A stretch of DNA of 13,249 nt from Chloroflexota bacterium (GTDB lineage: Bacteria > Chloroflexota > Dehalococcoidia > Lucifugimonadales > VGZR01), in the NCBI GenBank assembly GCA_027625225.1, contig JAQBWG010000024.1, positions 1-13,249 on the forward strand. The letters run 5' to 3'. Made by a program: the position numbers and the translations under genes. This document shows positions 1-5,519 of this stretch, piece by piece. The notes below the pieces were generated by a model that saw nothing but the letters and a program-made list of their open reading frames with translations, did not search any database and was not told the origin of the DNA. Each line of letters starts with the position of its first letter. The first letter of the stretch is position 1.

Positions 1-353
1 AGAAGCGCGTAGTGATGAAGTTCCACCCCGACATCGCACCGATTAAGGTCGCTGTCCTGCCCCTCAGCAAAAAGGAAAACCTCGTCGCCCTCGCTCGCGA
101 CGTCCACCGCAAGATTTACGCCTCCGGCCTCATCACCGGCATGGTGCAGTACGACGACGCCCAGAGCATCGGTCGCCGCTACCGCCGTCAGGACGAGGTC
201 GGCACCCCGCTCTGCGTCACTGTCGACTTCGACTCGCTGGAGAGCGAAACACTGAAGGGCACCGTCACCGTCCGCGACCGCGACACCATGAAGCAGGACC
301 GCGTCCCCATCGCCGACCTCCCCCGGCACCTCGCCAACCGCCTCAAACGATAA
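1..353 (+). CDS. glyS: Glycyl-tRNA synthetase, C-terminal part (5' end outside window)
   Basis: This is the 3' end of a class II, homodimeric-type glycyl-tRNA synthetase, which charges tRNA-Gly with glycine in the cytoplasm. The frame is open from position 3, so the gene starts before the window; the GTG at 12 and ATG at 15 are internal codons. About 117 residues are visible and they form the C-terminal anticodon-binding domain. Diagnostic stretches are HPDIAPIKVAVLPL at the start, then SIGRRYRRQDEVGTP, CVTVDFDSLE and TVTVRDRDTMKQ, which match the GlyRS family closely. The TAA stop is at 351-353. The catalytic motifs 1-3 lie upstream and cannot be checked. No T-rich terminator follows; the spacer to ridA instead holds several hairpins. 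Confidence 0.95.
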   Translation, partial: KRVVMKFHPDIAPIKVAVLPLSKKENLVALARDVHRKIYASGLITGMVQYDDAQSIGRRYRRQDEVGTPLCVTVDFDSLESETLKGTVTVRDRDTMKQDRVPIADLPRHLANRLKR

Positions 354-367
354 CCCTGGGCGAAATT

Positions 368-397
368 GTCATCCTGGAGCGTAGCGAAGGATCTTGG
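368..397. repeat. Dispersed hairpin repeat, copy A
   Basis: A 30-bp unit with a 5-bp stem, ATCCT (371-375) pairing with AGGAT (388-392), around a 12-nt loop GGAGCGTAGCGA. It is nearly identical to copy B at 1131-1160 and shares the GAGCG...GCGAAGG core with copies C, D and E. It lies just after the glyS stop codon. Confidence 0.75.
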
Positions 398-454
398 GCG
401 GGGTGATGCCATCCCACCCGTTGACCTGCAACACACCGCTCGATAAGGTATAGC

Positions 455-520
455 CTCGTCTGCGCCGCAGCGCGTTTGGGTGCAGGCTCAGCCTGCCGGG
501 GGTCTGGGGGTGTCCCCAGT
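455..520. repeat. Cluster of three short hairpins upstream of ridA
   Basis: Three perfect or near-perfect dyads follow one another: CTGCG/CGCAG at 460-464 and 466-470, GCAGGCT/AGCCTGC at 482-488 and 490-496, and CTGGGG/CCCCAG at 504-509 and 514-519. No ORF with a credible protein and no tRNA-like fold covers the spacer. It may be a second class of intergenic repeat, a leader structure for ridA, or both. Confidence 0.5.
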
Positions 521-565
521 ATCCCTTCAATCAGCAACTAAATTAATCGTAAGGAGCGTAACCCC

Positions 566-1054
566 ATGGCAAAAATCGAAGCAAAACTCAAGAAACTCGG
601 ACTCGTCCTGCCCGCCCAACTCCAGACACCGCCGGGCATGAAGGCCCTACCCTTCTCATTCCTCCGCATCACCGGCAAGCACGTCTACATCTCCGGACAC
701 GTCCCCCAGGCGCCCGACGGCGCGTTCGCCCAGCCCATCGGCAAGCTCGGCAAAGAACTCACCGTCGAACAGGGCTACGAAGCCGCCAAACTCGTCGGAC
801 TCTCCATGCTCGCCAGCCTCAAACGCGAGCTGGGCGACCTCGACCGCGTCACCAAATGGCTCAAGGTCTTCGGCATGGTCAACTGCGCGCCCGGATTTAC
901 CAAAACCCCGCACGTCATCAACGGCATCTCCGAGCTGCTCGTCGAACTCTACGGCCCCGAGGTCGGACTCCACGCCCGCTCCGCCGTCGGCATGGCCGAA
1001 CTGCCCTTCAACATCCCCGTCGAGATCGAAGCCGAAGTCGAAATAGACGGCTAG
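566..1054 (+). CDS. RidA/YjgF/UK114 family protein
   Basis: A 162-residue protein of the RidA (YjgF/YER057c/UK114) superfamily. Archetypal members hydrolyse reactive enamine/imine intermediates such as 2-aminoacrylate in the cytoplasm and form trimers. The sequence has the family's order: ITGKHVYISGHVPQ near residues 33-46, a central helix GYEAAKLVGLSMLASLK, and the C-terminal HARSAVGMAELPFNIPVEIE. Arg138 in the ARSAVG segment sits where RidA has its catalytic arginine (Arg105 in the enterobacterial protein), so deaminase activity is plausible. At about 160 residues it is longer than classical RidA (about 128), with an N-terminal extension typical of the long UK114-like subgroup. The start is supported by AAGGAG at 551-556. 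A strong terminator follows at 1073-1110. A decayed copy of its last 25 codons lies at 2646-2720. Its exact substrate cannot be told. Confidence 0.9.
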   Translation: MAKIEAKLKKLGLVLPAQLQTPPGMKALPFSFLRITGKHVYISGHVPQAPDGAFAQPIGKLGKELTVEQGYEAAKLVGLSMLASLKRELGDLDRVTKWLKVFGMVNCAPGFTKTPHVINGISELLVELYGPEVGLHARSAVGMAELPFNIPVEIEAEVEIDG

Positions 1055-1072
1055 TCCTACCCTCGCTCACAA

Positions 1073-1110
1073 AAAAGAGGCCGTCCGATAGAAATCGGGG
1101 GGCCTCTTTT
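1073..1110. terminator. Bidirectional rho-independent terminator after ridA
   Basis: AAAAGAGGCC (1073-1082) pairs with GGCCTCTTTT (1101-1110), and the inner arms CCGAT (1085-1089) and ATCGG (1094-1098) extend the stem around the loop AGAA. Reading rightward the stem ends in TTTT after the ridA stop. Reading leftward it ends in six Ts, so it can also stop the leftward gene at 1216-1536. It sits exactly between these convergent genes. Confidence 0.85.
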
Positions 1111-1130
1111 AGCGTAACGAATCACTCACA

Positions 1131-1183
1131 GTCATCCTGGAGCGAAGCGAAGGATCTTGGGTGGGGAAGCTCCCCCTCCCCAC
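1131..1183. repeat. Dispersed hairpin repeat, copy B
   Basis: ATCCT (1134-1138) and AGGAT (1151-1155) enclose GGAGCGAAGCGA, differing from copy A by one loop base. A second G/C dyad follows directly: GTGGGG (1161-1166) with CCCCAC (1178-1183), and inside it GGGGA (1163-1167) with TCCCC (1171-1175). Confidence 0.75.
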
Positions 1184-1194
1184 TGCGAGCCCCA

Positions 1195-1220
1195 ACCCTG
1201 AGCTTGTCGAAGGGCTCAGG
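1195..1220. repeat. Dispersed hairpin repeat, copy C
   Basis: CCTGAGC (1197-1203) pairs perfectly with GCTCAGG (1214-1220); the alternative stem CCCT/AGGG (1196-1199, 1211-1214) matches the register of the other copies. The loop AGCTTGTCGA is a variant of the shared core. It overlaps the stop codon (1216-1218) of the leftward coiled-coil gene, so the repeat may act as its 3' structure. Confidence 0.65.
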
Positions 1221-1536
1221 CTGTCGCCGGCAGCTCCGTCTGTTCTGCCTGAGGCCCCGCTTCAGGCGCCGTTGGAGCCGGGACTGACGGAGTCTCCTGC
1301 TGTAGCGACTTCAACTCCTCGATCTGCTGCCTGAGCGCCGTCATTTTTTCAGCAAAACGGCGGTCTTGCTCCTCGTGAGCCTTCACAACGGCATCGTCGT
1401 CCCCGTCTCCGGCGCGGCCGAACGGATTATCCTGTCGCATAAGGAAATCCCGCAAATCGATAAGTATCGGTTTGAGTTCATTCTTCATAAGACCGAGTTC
1501 GGACTCCAGCAAACTTACTTTTTGCGCTAGGTCCAT
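1216..1536 (-). CDS. Small hypothetical coiled-coil protein
   Basis: A 106-residue protein I do not recognise. The start chosen is the ATG at 1534-1536, giving MDLAQKVSLLESELGLMKNE; the frame stays open 23 codons further upstream, but that part is Arg/Ala-rich and unlike a protein start. Residues 1-30 show heptad spacing of Leu/Ile/Met (coiled coil). Next come a basic and acidic segment, DNPFGRAGDGDDD, a second charged helix around residues 50-80 (HEEQDRRFAEKMTALRQQIE), and a Pro/Ala/Glu-rich tail. There is no signal peptide or membrane segment. The tail and stop codon run into hairpin repeat C. It lies downstream of the leftward membrane-protein gene with a 215-nt gap, so a separate promoter is likely. 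A scaffold or oligomerisation role is only a guess. Confidence 0.6.
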   Translation of the reverse strand: MDLAQKVSLLESELGLMKNELKPILIDLRDFLMRQDNPFGRAGDGDDDAVVKAHEEQDRRFAEKMTALRQQIEELKSLQQETPSVPAPTAPEAGPQAEQTELPATA

Positions 1537-1751
1537 CACCGCCCGTGCCCTTCGCGACTCTATGGTGAACGACAACCGAACGCACGCGGCCCGCGCTGGC
1601 CACAATCCGTCTACACCATCGTACCCACGAAAATCCGGCCCGGTCTATGCAACTTCATGCATCTATTCGCCCAACTCGCCCCGGTTTTCACCCAGTCTCA
1701 ACCCTTGAGCGACCTATGGTACGCCTCAACATCCTCCGCACTATGGCGAGT

Positions 1752-2609
1752 TCAAGATAAGCTGTTCCTCCTGCGCCAAAACTCCATATACACATACAGC
1801 CCCGGTATCCCCAGGACGAACAGAAACACGATGTTGAAAACAAAGACCCAGGCCAGGGGATTCGACCAGTCGAAGTCGCGCCGGGAGATAATCGTCGCTC
1901 CCAGGAAGAATATGGGCGATGCCAGCTGCAAACTGAGGGGCAATTTCATCGTGTCCCACCGGCCATCCCGAAGCATCATCACCCCGAACACACCGAAGAG
2001 CAAGAACTCCGTACCCAACACGCGGGAGGTCAGTTGCGTAAGCGTCCAGGGCCAGATTTTTATCATTACTTCTGGAAGAACGAAAAATAAGAACGAAGCC
2101 GCCAGCCCACCGGCCGCGAGTAGCCCGATAACTACCTGCGCAACCCGCGGAATCCACTCCCCGTCGGGCAAAGACTCTCCCGCCACCGCGAGCTGGTTCC
2201 GCCACCACACCAATGGGACGATGAACGGCGTGCTGGCATACAGAACGGTCCAGAGCCAGAAAGCTGCATGCTGGTGATTGAACTTGTCCCAGTGCAGAAT
2301 CGTCGCGATGCCCATCAGCGCCGCGAACGCGGTTACCGGGAGAAACCCTATCCTCACCTGCGACCAGCGGCGGGCAAACACCGCCGAGCCGAAGAAGAAC
2401 ACCCCTGTTAAGTACACTGCGCCCAGCATCATCGCCGACATCCTCGGCTTAACGAACCAGGCGAACCTGTCGCCGTTGCTGTCCGGCATGATATACAGGA
2501 TGACGAACGCCAGTATCAGGACGGGCGCGATGAGCGCGGACAGAATACGAGTCTCGAGTAGGATTCGGTCGGAGCGTTGCTGCGGTGCCACTATGCCCTC
2601 GCCTTCCAT
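1752..2609 (-). CDS. Eight-helix integral membrane protein of unknown function
   Basis: A 285-residue hydrophobic protein without a recognisable family. About eight membrane helices can be seen, near residues 24-43, 57-78, 87-105, 115-137, 153-178, 190-212, 222-241 and 252-277. Short loops contain HWDKFNHQHAAFW before helix 4 and WWRNQL after it. The N-terminus is hydrophilic with no cleavable signal. The start is uncertain: the ATG at 2607-2609 has no Shine-Dalgarno site, whereas a GTG seven codons in (2589-2591) is preceded by GGCGAGGGC at suitable spacing and would give 279 residues. A TATAAT box lies upstream at 2633-2638 on this strand. The gene lies between ridA and a decayed ridA copy, so it may have arrived with a rearrangement. 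It could be a transporter or sensor-like membrane protein; nothing visible decides this. Confidence 0.8.
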   Translation of the reverse strand: MEGEGIVAPQQRSDRILLETRILSALIAPVLILAFVILYIMPDSNGDRFAWFVKPRMSAMMLGAVYLTGVFFFGSAVFARRWSQVRIGFLPVTAFAALMGIATILHWDKFNHQHAAFWLWTVLYASTPFIVPLVWWRNQLAVAGESLPDGEWIPRVAQVVIGLLAAGGLAASFLFFVLPEVMIKIWPWTLTQLTSRVLGTEFLLFGVFGVMMLRDGRWDTMKLPLSLQLASPIFFLGATIISRRDFDWSNPLAWVFVFNIVFLFVLGIPGLYVYMEFWRRRNSLS

Positions 2610-2632
2610 GTGATTGGACAGCCAGAGCCGGA

Positions 2633-2638
2633 ATTATA
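2633..2638 (-). promoter_or_regulatory. Probable -10 element for the membrane-protein gene
   Basis: Read leftward the bases are TATAAT, a perfect -10 hexamer, 24 nt before the ATG at 2609. No convincing -35 hexamer is present 16-18 bp upstream, because that stretch is the decayed ridA copy. The promoter therefore lies directly at the edge of the duplicated segment. Confidence 0.5.
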
Positions 2639-2645
2639 TACCCCC

Positions 2646-2720
2646 TCCGCCGTCGGCATGGTCGGGCTGCCCTTCAACATCCCCGTCGAGACCGAAGCCG
2701 AGATCGAAATCAACGGCTAG
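2646..2720 (+). pseudogene. Decayed duplicate of the ridA 3' end
   Basis: These 75 bases align without gaps to 980-1054, the last 25 codons including the stop of the RidA-family gene. I count 67 of 75 identical bases. The translation reads SAVGMVGLPFNIPVETEAEI then EING and stop, against SAVGMAELPFNIPVEIEAEV then EIDG in the intact gene. Five residues differ, and the codon for the catalytic-position Arg just upstream is CCC here. Homology stops abruptly at about 2640 and no start or N-terminal part is present, so it cannot make a RidA protein. It is best explained by a past tandem duplication of ridA whose second copy lost its 5' part when the leftward genes came to lie between. Confidence 0.85.
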
Positions 2721-2754
2721 TTTCCGCCACGGACGCGAGAGCTGGCTCGAAGCT

Positions 2755-2997
2755 CTAAAGCAATCCAAGCTCCGCTTCAAGTCGCCTCACTTCTTTCTTG
2801 CGGTTTAGTAATTCCCCGAACACATCAACAGAAACGAACTTCAGCTCATTTCTGACTTCATGAAATGCGCCACCGAGCAAGTCACCTACCCTACTTCTTT
2901 CTTTCTCTGCGGCAACAACAAAGATACGGCTGATCCATATCTCATACGCCTGCTTGAGCTTCCCTACCGCATGGTAGAGGTCGCCGCCAAAAGGCAA
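2755..2997 (-). CDS. Doubtful small hypothetical ORF (minus strand)
   Basis: A possible 80-residue product with a TTG start and no Shine-Dalgarno site. The C-terminal half looks protein-like, with alternating charged and hydrophobic residues (ELLNRKKEVRRLEAELGLL). The frame stays open upstream of the TTG to a TAG near 3037, but without a better start, so this may be the 3' remnant of a longer broken gene. It overlaps the plus-strand ORF at 2860-3210 and at most one of the two is likely real along the shared part. Codon positions look better on this strand between 2755 and about 2990. I do not recognise the family. A 6-bp dyad (AGAGCT 2738-2743, AGCTCT 2751-2756) overlaps its stop. Confidence 0.3.
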   Translation of the reverse strand: MPFGGDLYHAVGKLKQAYEIWISRIFVVAAEKERSRVGDLLGGAFHEVRNELKFVSVDVFGELLNRKKEVRRLEAELGLL

Positions 2998-3210
2998 GTG
3001 TTTCGAATACTCGACGAATTCGCCGTGGAGAAGAAACTAAGGGCAGCGAATAAGGCCGATATCTTCTTCTGGGTGCGTTCTTTGCCGTGGCACGGTTGGG
3101 TTGATGTGCTTCCTCCGCTACCGAAAGACGCGGATGAGAACGACGATGCTGTTGTTGATTTCGACTCTGATGAACACGGAGGTACGATAGAGCTTCATTT
3201 CAACTGGTAG
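2860..3210 (+). CDS. Doubtful hypothetical ORF (plus strand)
   Basis: A possible 116-residue product from ATG 2860, with no Shine-Dalgarno site; a shorter form could start at ATG 2971. The second half is convincing as protein: basic and hydrophobic helix residues, then ANKADIFFWVRSLPWHGWVD, an acidic stretch DADENDDAVVDFDSDE and the end IELHFNW. The first half is poorer, being the complement of a Lys/Glu-rich reading on the other strand. The stretch is less GC-rich than its neighbours and its third codon positions are only moderately GC-rich (66 of 116 by my count), unlike the genes around it. It could be a truncated foreign gene. If neither this nor the overlapping minus-strand ORF is real, 2721-3403 is a 680-base spacer with one repeat and the sbcD promoter. 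Confidence 0.4.
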   Translation: MKCATEQVTYPTSFFLCGNNKDTADPYLIRLLELPYRMVEVAAKRQVFRILDEFAVEKKLRAANKADIFFWVRSLPWHGWVDVLPPLPKDADENDDAVVDFDSDEHGGTIELHFNW

Positions 3211-3242
3211 CGTCCGTTTCGTCAGTACTCCGCCCTTTAGTG

Positions 3243-3280
3243 TCATTCCGAGCGAGTCCCTTGGGGACGACGAGGAATCG
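3243..3280. repeat. Dispersed hairpin repeat, copy E
   Basis: ATTCC (3245-3249) pairs with GGAAT (3274-3278), and an inner stem GTCCC (3256-3260) with GGGAC (3264-3268) caps the hairpin. The GAGCGA after the first arm is the core shared with copies A, B and D. The outer stem differs from theirs on both sides, so pairing is kept. Confidence 0.7.
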
Positions 3281-3325
3281 GCTCCTGTTTCCATCTCAAG
3301 ATAACACCTCACAATAATTCCACTC

Positions 3326-3393
3326 GCAACTACCCCCTACACCAGTTGCATCAGCAACCATTGCACAAGCAACCGCCATTCGCCTGCTACAAT
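3326..3393 (+). promoter_or_regulatory. sbcD promoter with tandem TTGC-N4-GCAA dyads
   Basis: TACAAT at 3388-3393 is a near-consensus -10 box whose expected transcription start, about 7-10 bases on, falls at or just before the sbcD ATG at 3404. Together with the absence of a Shine-Dalgarno site this suggests a leaderless transcript. Upstream lie two adjacent 15-bp repeats, TTGCATCAGCAACCA (3346-3360) and TTGCACAAGCAACCG (3361-3375), with 12 of 15 bases the same. Each holds the dyad TTGC-N4-GCAA. A further inverted pair is GCAACT (3326-3331) with AGTTGC (3344-3349). They would overlap the -35 region, as expected of a repressor or activator site. Confidence 0.45.
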
Positions 3394-3403
3394 CCCATCA
3401 GCC

Positions 3404-4651
3404 ATGCGCATCGTCCACTTCGCCGACGTCCACATCGGGGTCGAGTCCTACGGTAAGACCGACCCCCAAACCGGCCTGTCCTCCCGCCTTGCCGACTTCC
3501 TCTCCTCCTTCGACGAGGTCGTGGACTACGCCATCGAGTCCCGCGCCGACCTCGCCCTCTTCTGCGGCGACGCCTACAAGTCCCGCGACCCATCCCAGAC
3601 CCACCAGCGCGAGTTCGCCCGCCGCATCGCCAAGCTCTCCGCCGCCAACGTCCCCGTCTTCCTCGTCGAGGGCAACCACGACATCCCCAACGTCACCGGC
3701 AGGGCAACATCCCTCGACATCTTCCGCACCCTCTCCGTGCCCAACGTCCACATCGGAAGCATCCTCAGGACATACACCATCGACACCCCCTCCGGTCCGC
3801 TCCAGATCGTCGCCGTCCCCTGGGTCCGCCGCGGCACATTCCTCTCCCGCGAAGACACCCGCGGCATGAACCCCGACCAGGTCACCGACATGATTCAGCA
3901 ACGGCTTAGCGACGCCGTCGCCGGGTGCGCCCAAAACCTCGACCCGTCCATCCCCGCCGTCTTCGCCGGACACGTCACCGTCTCCGGATCCAAAACCTCG
4001 TCCGAGCAGTCCATGATGCTCGGCCGCGACCACGTCCTCCTCCACTCCTCGGTCGCCCTGCCCGCCTTCGACTACGTCGCCCTCGGCCACGTCCACCGCC
4101 ACCAGATACTTGGCAAAGCCCCCCACGTCGTCTACGCCGGCGCACTCGAACGTGTGGACTTCGGCGAAGAGAAAGACACCAAGGGCTTCTGCGTGATAGA
4201 ACTCGACCCCTCCAAGATGCAGGGCACTCGCATGACCGATTTTGAATTCACCCCCGTCAACGCCCGCAACATGGTCACCATAGACGCCGAGATAAAGCCC
4301 AACGACCCCGACCCCACCGCAACCGCCGTCGCCGCCATCGGCAAACACGACATCGACGGCGCCATCGTCCGCGTGCGCGTAAAACTCCCCGGCCAGCTCG
4401 AAAACCAGCTCCAGGACTCCGAACTCCGCAAAGCTCTAGAGCCCGCTCACTACATCGCCTCCATCTCCAAGGAGATTCTCGACGCCCCCCGCGTCCGCCT
4501 CGGCGACACCCATTCCGAGGGCCTGAATCCGAAAGACGCCCTCACCGCGTATCTAAAAACACGGGACATCACCGAGGAGCGTGCCGAACTGCTCATGAAC
4601 AAAGCCCAGGAACTCTTCGACACCGTCTCCACCGAAGAAACCGGCCTGTGA
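3404..4651 (+). CDS. sbcD: DNA repair exonuclease SbcD (Mre11 family)
   Basis: A 415-residue calcineurin-like phosphoesterase of the SbcD/Mre11 type, the nuclease subunit that with the SMC-like ATPase SbcC cleaves hairpins and DNA ends in the cytoplasm. The two-metal site is complete: Asp8 and His10 (FADVHIG), Asp56 (FCGDAYKSRDP), Asn91-His92 (EGNHD), His190 (FAGHVTVSG) and His229/His231 (ALGHVHRHQ). The phosphoesterase domain fills about residues 1-240; residues 240-345 form the capping region, and the rest is a charged C-terminal tail that in the family contacts SbcC. Length fits the family (roughly 380-420). The start has no Shine-Dalgarno site but sits just after a -10 box. No sbcC follows; the next gene is an unrelated lipoprotein. 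Third positions are extremely C-rich, which creates long antisense ORFs. Confidence 0.92.
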   Translation: MRIVHFADVHIGVESYGKTDPQTGLSSRLADFLSSFDEVVDYAIESRADLALFCGDAYKSRDPSQTHQREFARRIAKLSAANVPVFLVEGNHDIPNVTGRATSLDIFRTLSVPNVHIGSILRTYTIDTPSGPLQIVAVPWVRRGTFLSREDTRGMNPDQVTDMIQQRLSDAVAGCAQNLDPSIPAVFAGHVTVSGSKTSSEQSMMLGRDHVLLHSSVALPAFDYVALGHVHRHQILGKAPHVVYAGALERVDFGEEKDTKGFCVIELDPSKMQGTRMTDFEFTPVNARNMVTIDAEIKPNDPDPTATAVAAIGKHDIDGAIVRVRVKLPGQLENQLQDSELRKALEPAHYIASISKEILDAPRVRLGDTHSEGLNPKDALTAYLKTRDITEERAELLMNKAQELFDTVSTEETGL

Positions 4652-4654
4652 AGC

Positions 4655-4694
4655 CTCCCTGCCCAACGCAGCTTCGCACCAGGGGTTGGGGGAG
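4655..4694. repeat. Imperfect hairpin after sbcD
   Basis: CCCAAC (4662-4667) pairs with GTTGGG (4685-4690), and CTCCC just before it (4655-4659) can pair with GGGAG just after, giving an interrupted stem of about 11 bp directly behind the sbcD stop. There is no T-run, so it is either a weak transcript end or part of a repeat. Confidence 0.4.
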
Positions 4695-4712
4695 AGCGTA
4701 TGGGACATCGCC

Positions 4713-4734
4713 ACCCTGAGCGAAGTCGAAGGGT
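4713..4734. repeat. Dispersed hairpin repeat, copy D
   Basis: ACCCT (4713-4717) pairs with AGGGT (4730-4734) around the 12-nt loop GAGCGAAGTCGA. Loop length equals that of copies A and B, while both stem arms differ from theirs in a compensating way (ATCCT/AGGAT there). Confidence 0.75.
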
Positions 4735-4776
4735 CTCATCGTCTCAAAACAGGACGAACTCCCCTTGAGCCAATTT

Positions 4777-4790
4777 GTGAAAAGATTCAC
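4777..4790. promoter_or_regulatory. Dyad GTGAA-N4-TTCAC upstream of the thioredoxin-like gene
   Basis: GTGAA (4777-4781) and TTCAC (4786-4790) form a perfect 5-bp dyad with four bases between, 34 bases before the lipoprotein ATG at 4824. The surrounding stretch is AT-rich compared with its neighbours, as expected near a promoter, but no clear -35/-10 pair with normal spacing is visible. An operator role is a guess. Confidence 0.3.
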
Positions 4791-4823
4791 TAAAACGAAT
4801 ATGAAACCGAAATAGGAGTGTGC

Positions 4824-5429
4824 ATGGGCATCCTCGTATCCATAGCTGAACCCAAGCTGAATTCCACCCCTCCCGGGGCATCATTCCAACCCCGAAAACT
4901 GCTGCCCATCCTCCTCGCCACGTTGGTGGTCGCCTCGCTTCTCCTTTTTGCCGCATGCTCAAGCAACGCAGCGTCCACCGGAACACCCGGCGAAACCAAC
5001 ATGGCCCCCGGCTTCGAGCTGGCCCTGTTCGGCAACGAAAACCACGACGCCGGCGAAATGCTTAAACTCACCGACCTGGAGGGCAAGCCCGTCGTGATTA
5101 ATTTCTGGTACCCTTCCTGCCCGCCCTGCCGCGAAGAAATGCCCGCCTTCGAATCGGCATTCCAGAAGTACAAAGCCCAGGGAGTCGAGTTCATCGGCGT
5201 GCAAAGCCTTGGCCTCAACACCGCGCAAGAAGGTCAGGAATTCATCACCGAGTACGGCATCACCTACGCCGTCGGCCCCGACGCCACCGGCGGCCTGCTT
5301 GTGGACTACAGGGTCGTCGGCTTCCCTTCCACCGTGTTCCTGGACAAAGACCATAACGTCGTCCGCCACTGGACCGGCGGACTCGACCTGGAAAAGCTGG
5401 ACGAGCTCGTCCAACTCACCCTGCAATAG
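4824..5429 (+). CDS. TlpA/ResA-like thioredoxin-fold lipoprotein
   Basis: A 201-residue envelope thiol-disulfide oxidoreductase-like protein. Residues 1-25 are hydrophilic, followed by a hydrophobic segment (26-44) ending in LLLFAAC, a lipobox-like site with Cys45 as the likely lipidated residue. A flexible Ser/Thr/Gly linker leads to the thioredoxin fold from about residue 60. The redox motif is WYPSCPPC with Cys99 and Cys102, and the cis-Pro element is VVGFPSTVFLD. Relatives reduce apocytochromes or copper sites on the outer face of the membrane. The ATG at 4824 is chosen because AGGAG (4814-4818) lies five bases before it; a GTG at 4818 overlaps that site and is unlikely. The next gene, 90 bases on, encodes a CopD-like membrane protein, suggesting copper or cytochrome maturation. 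A peroxiredoxin is unlikely because of the CxxC motif. Confidence 0.87.
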   Translation: MGILVSIAEPKLNSTPPGASFQPRKLLPILLATLVVASLLLFAACSSNAASTGTPGETNMAPGFELALFGNENHDAGEMLKLTDLEGKPVVINFWYPSCPPCREEMPAFESAFQKYKAQGVEFIGVQSLGLNTAQEGQEFITEYGITYAVGPDATGGLLVDYRVVGFPSTVFLDKDHNVVRHWTGGLDLEKLDELVQLTLQ

Positions 5430-5519
5430 CGCTTCTCAAACCACCGTTCCCCTAGCACCGGCACGCCCCGCCGTGTACGCTATCAAGCAGCTTGCAAGGG
5501 ACGTGATCAGCTAAGTTCT

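Noticed and set aside
354..565. tRNA gene in the GC-rich hairpin spacer
   Set aside because: The dyads do not form acceptor, D, anticodon and T arms, and no T-loop consensus is present.
3398..4348. Long minus-strand ORF of 316 codons opposite sbcD
   Set aside because: Its product is extremely Gly/Asp/Val-rich with no motif. It arises from the C-rich third positions of sbcD, which has a complete nuclease motif set.
368..4734. CRISPR array
   Set aside because: The repeats are unevenly spaced, differ in their stems and lie in separate spacers between genes.
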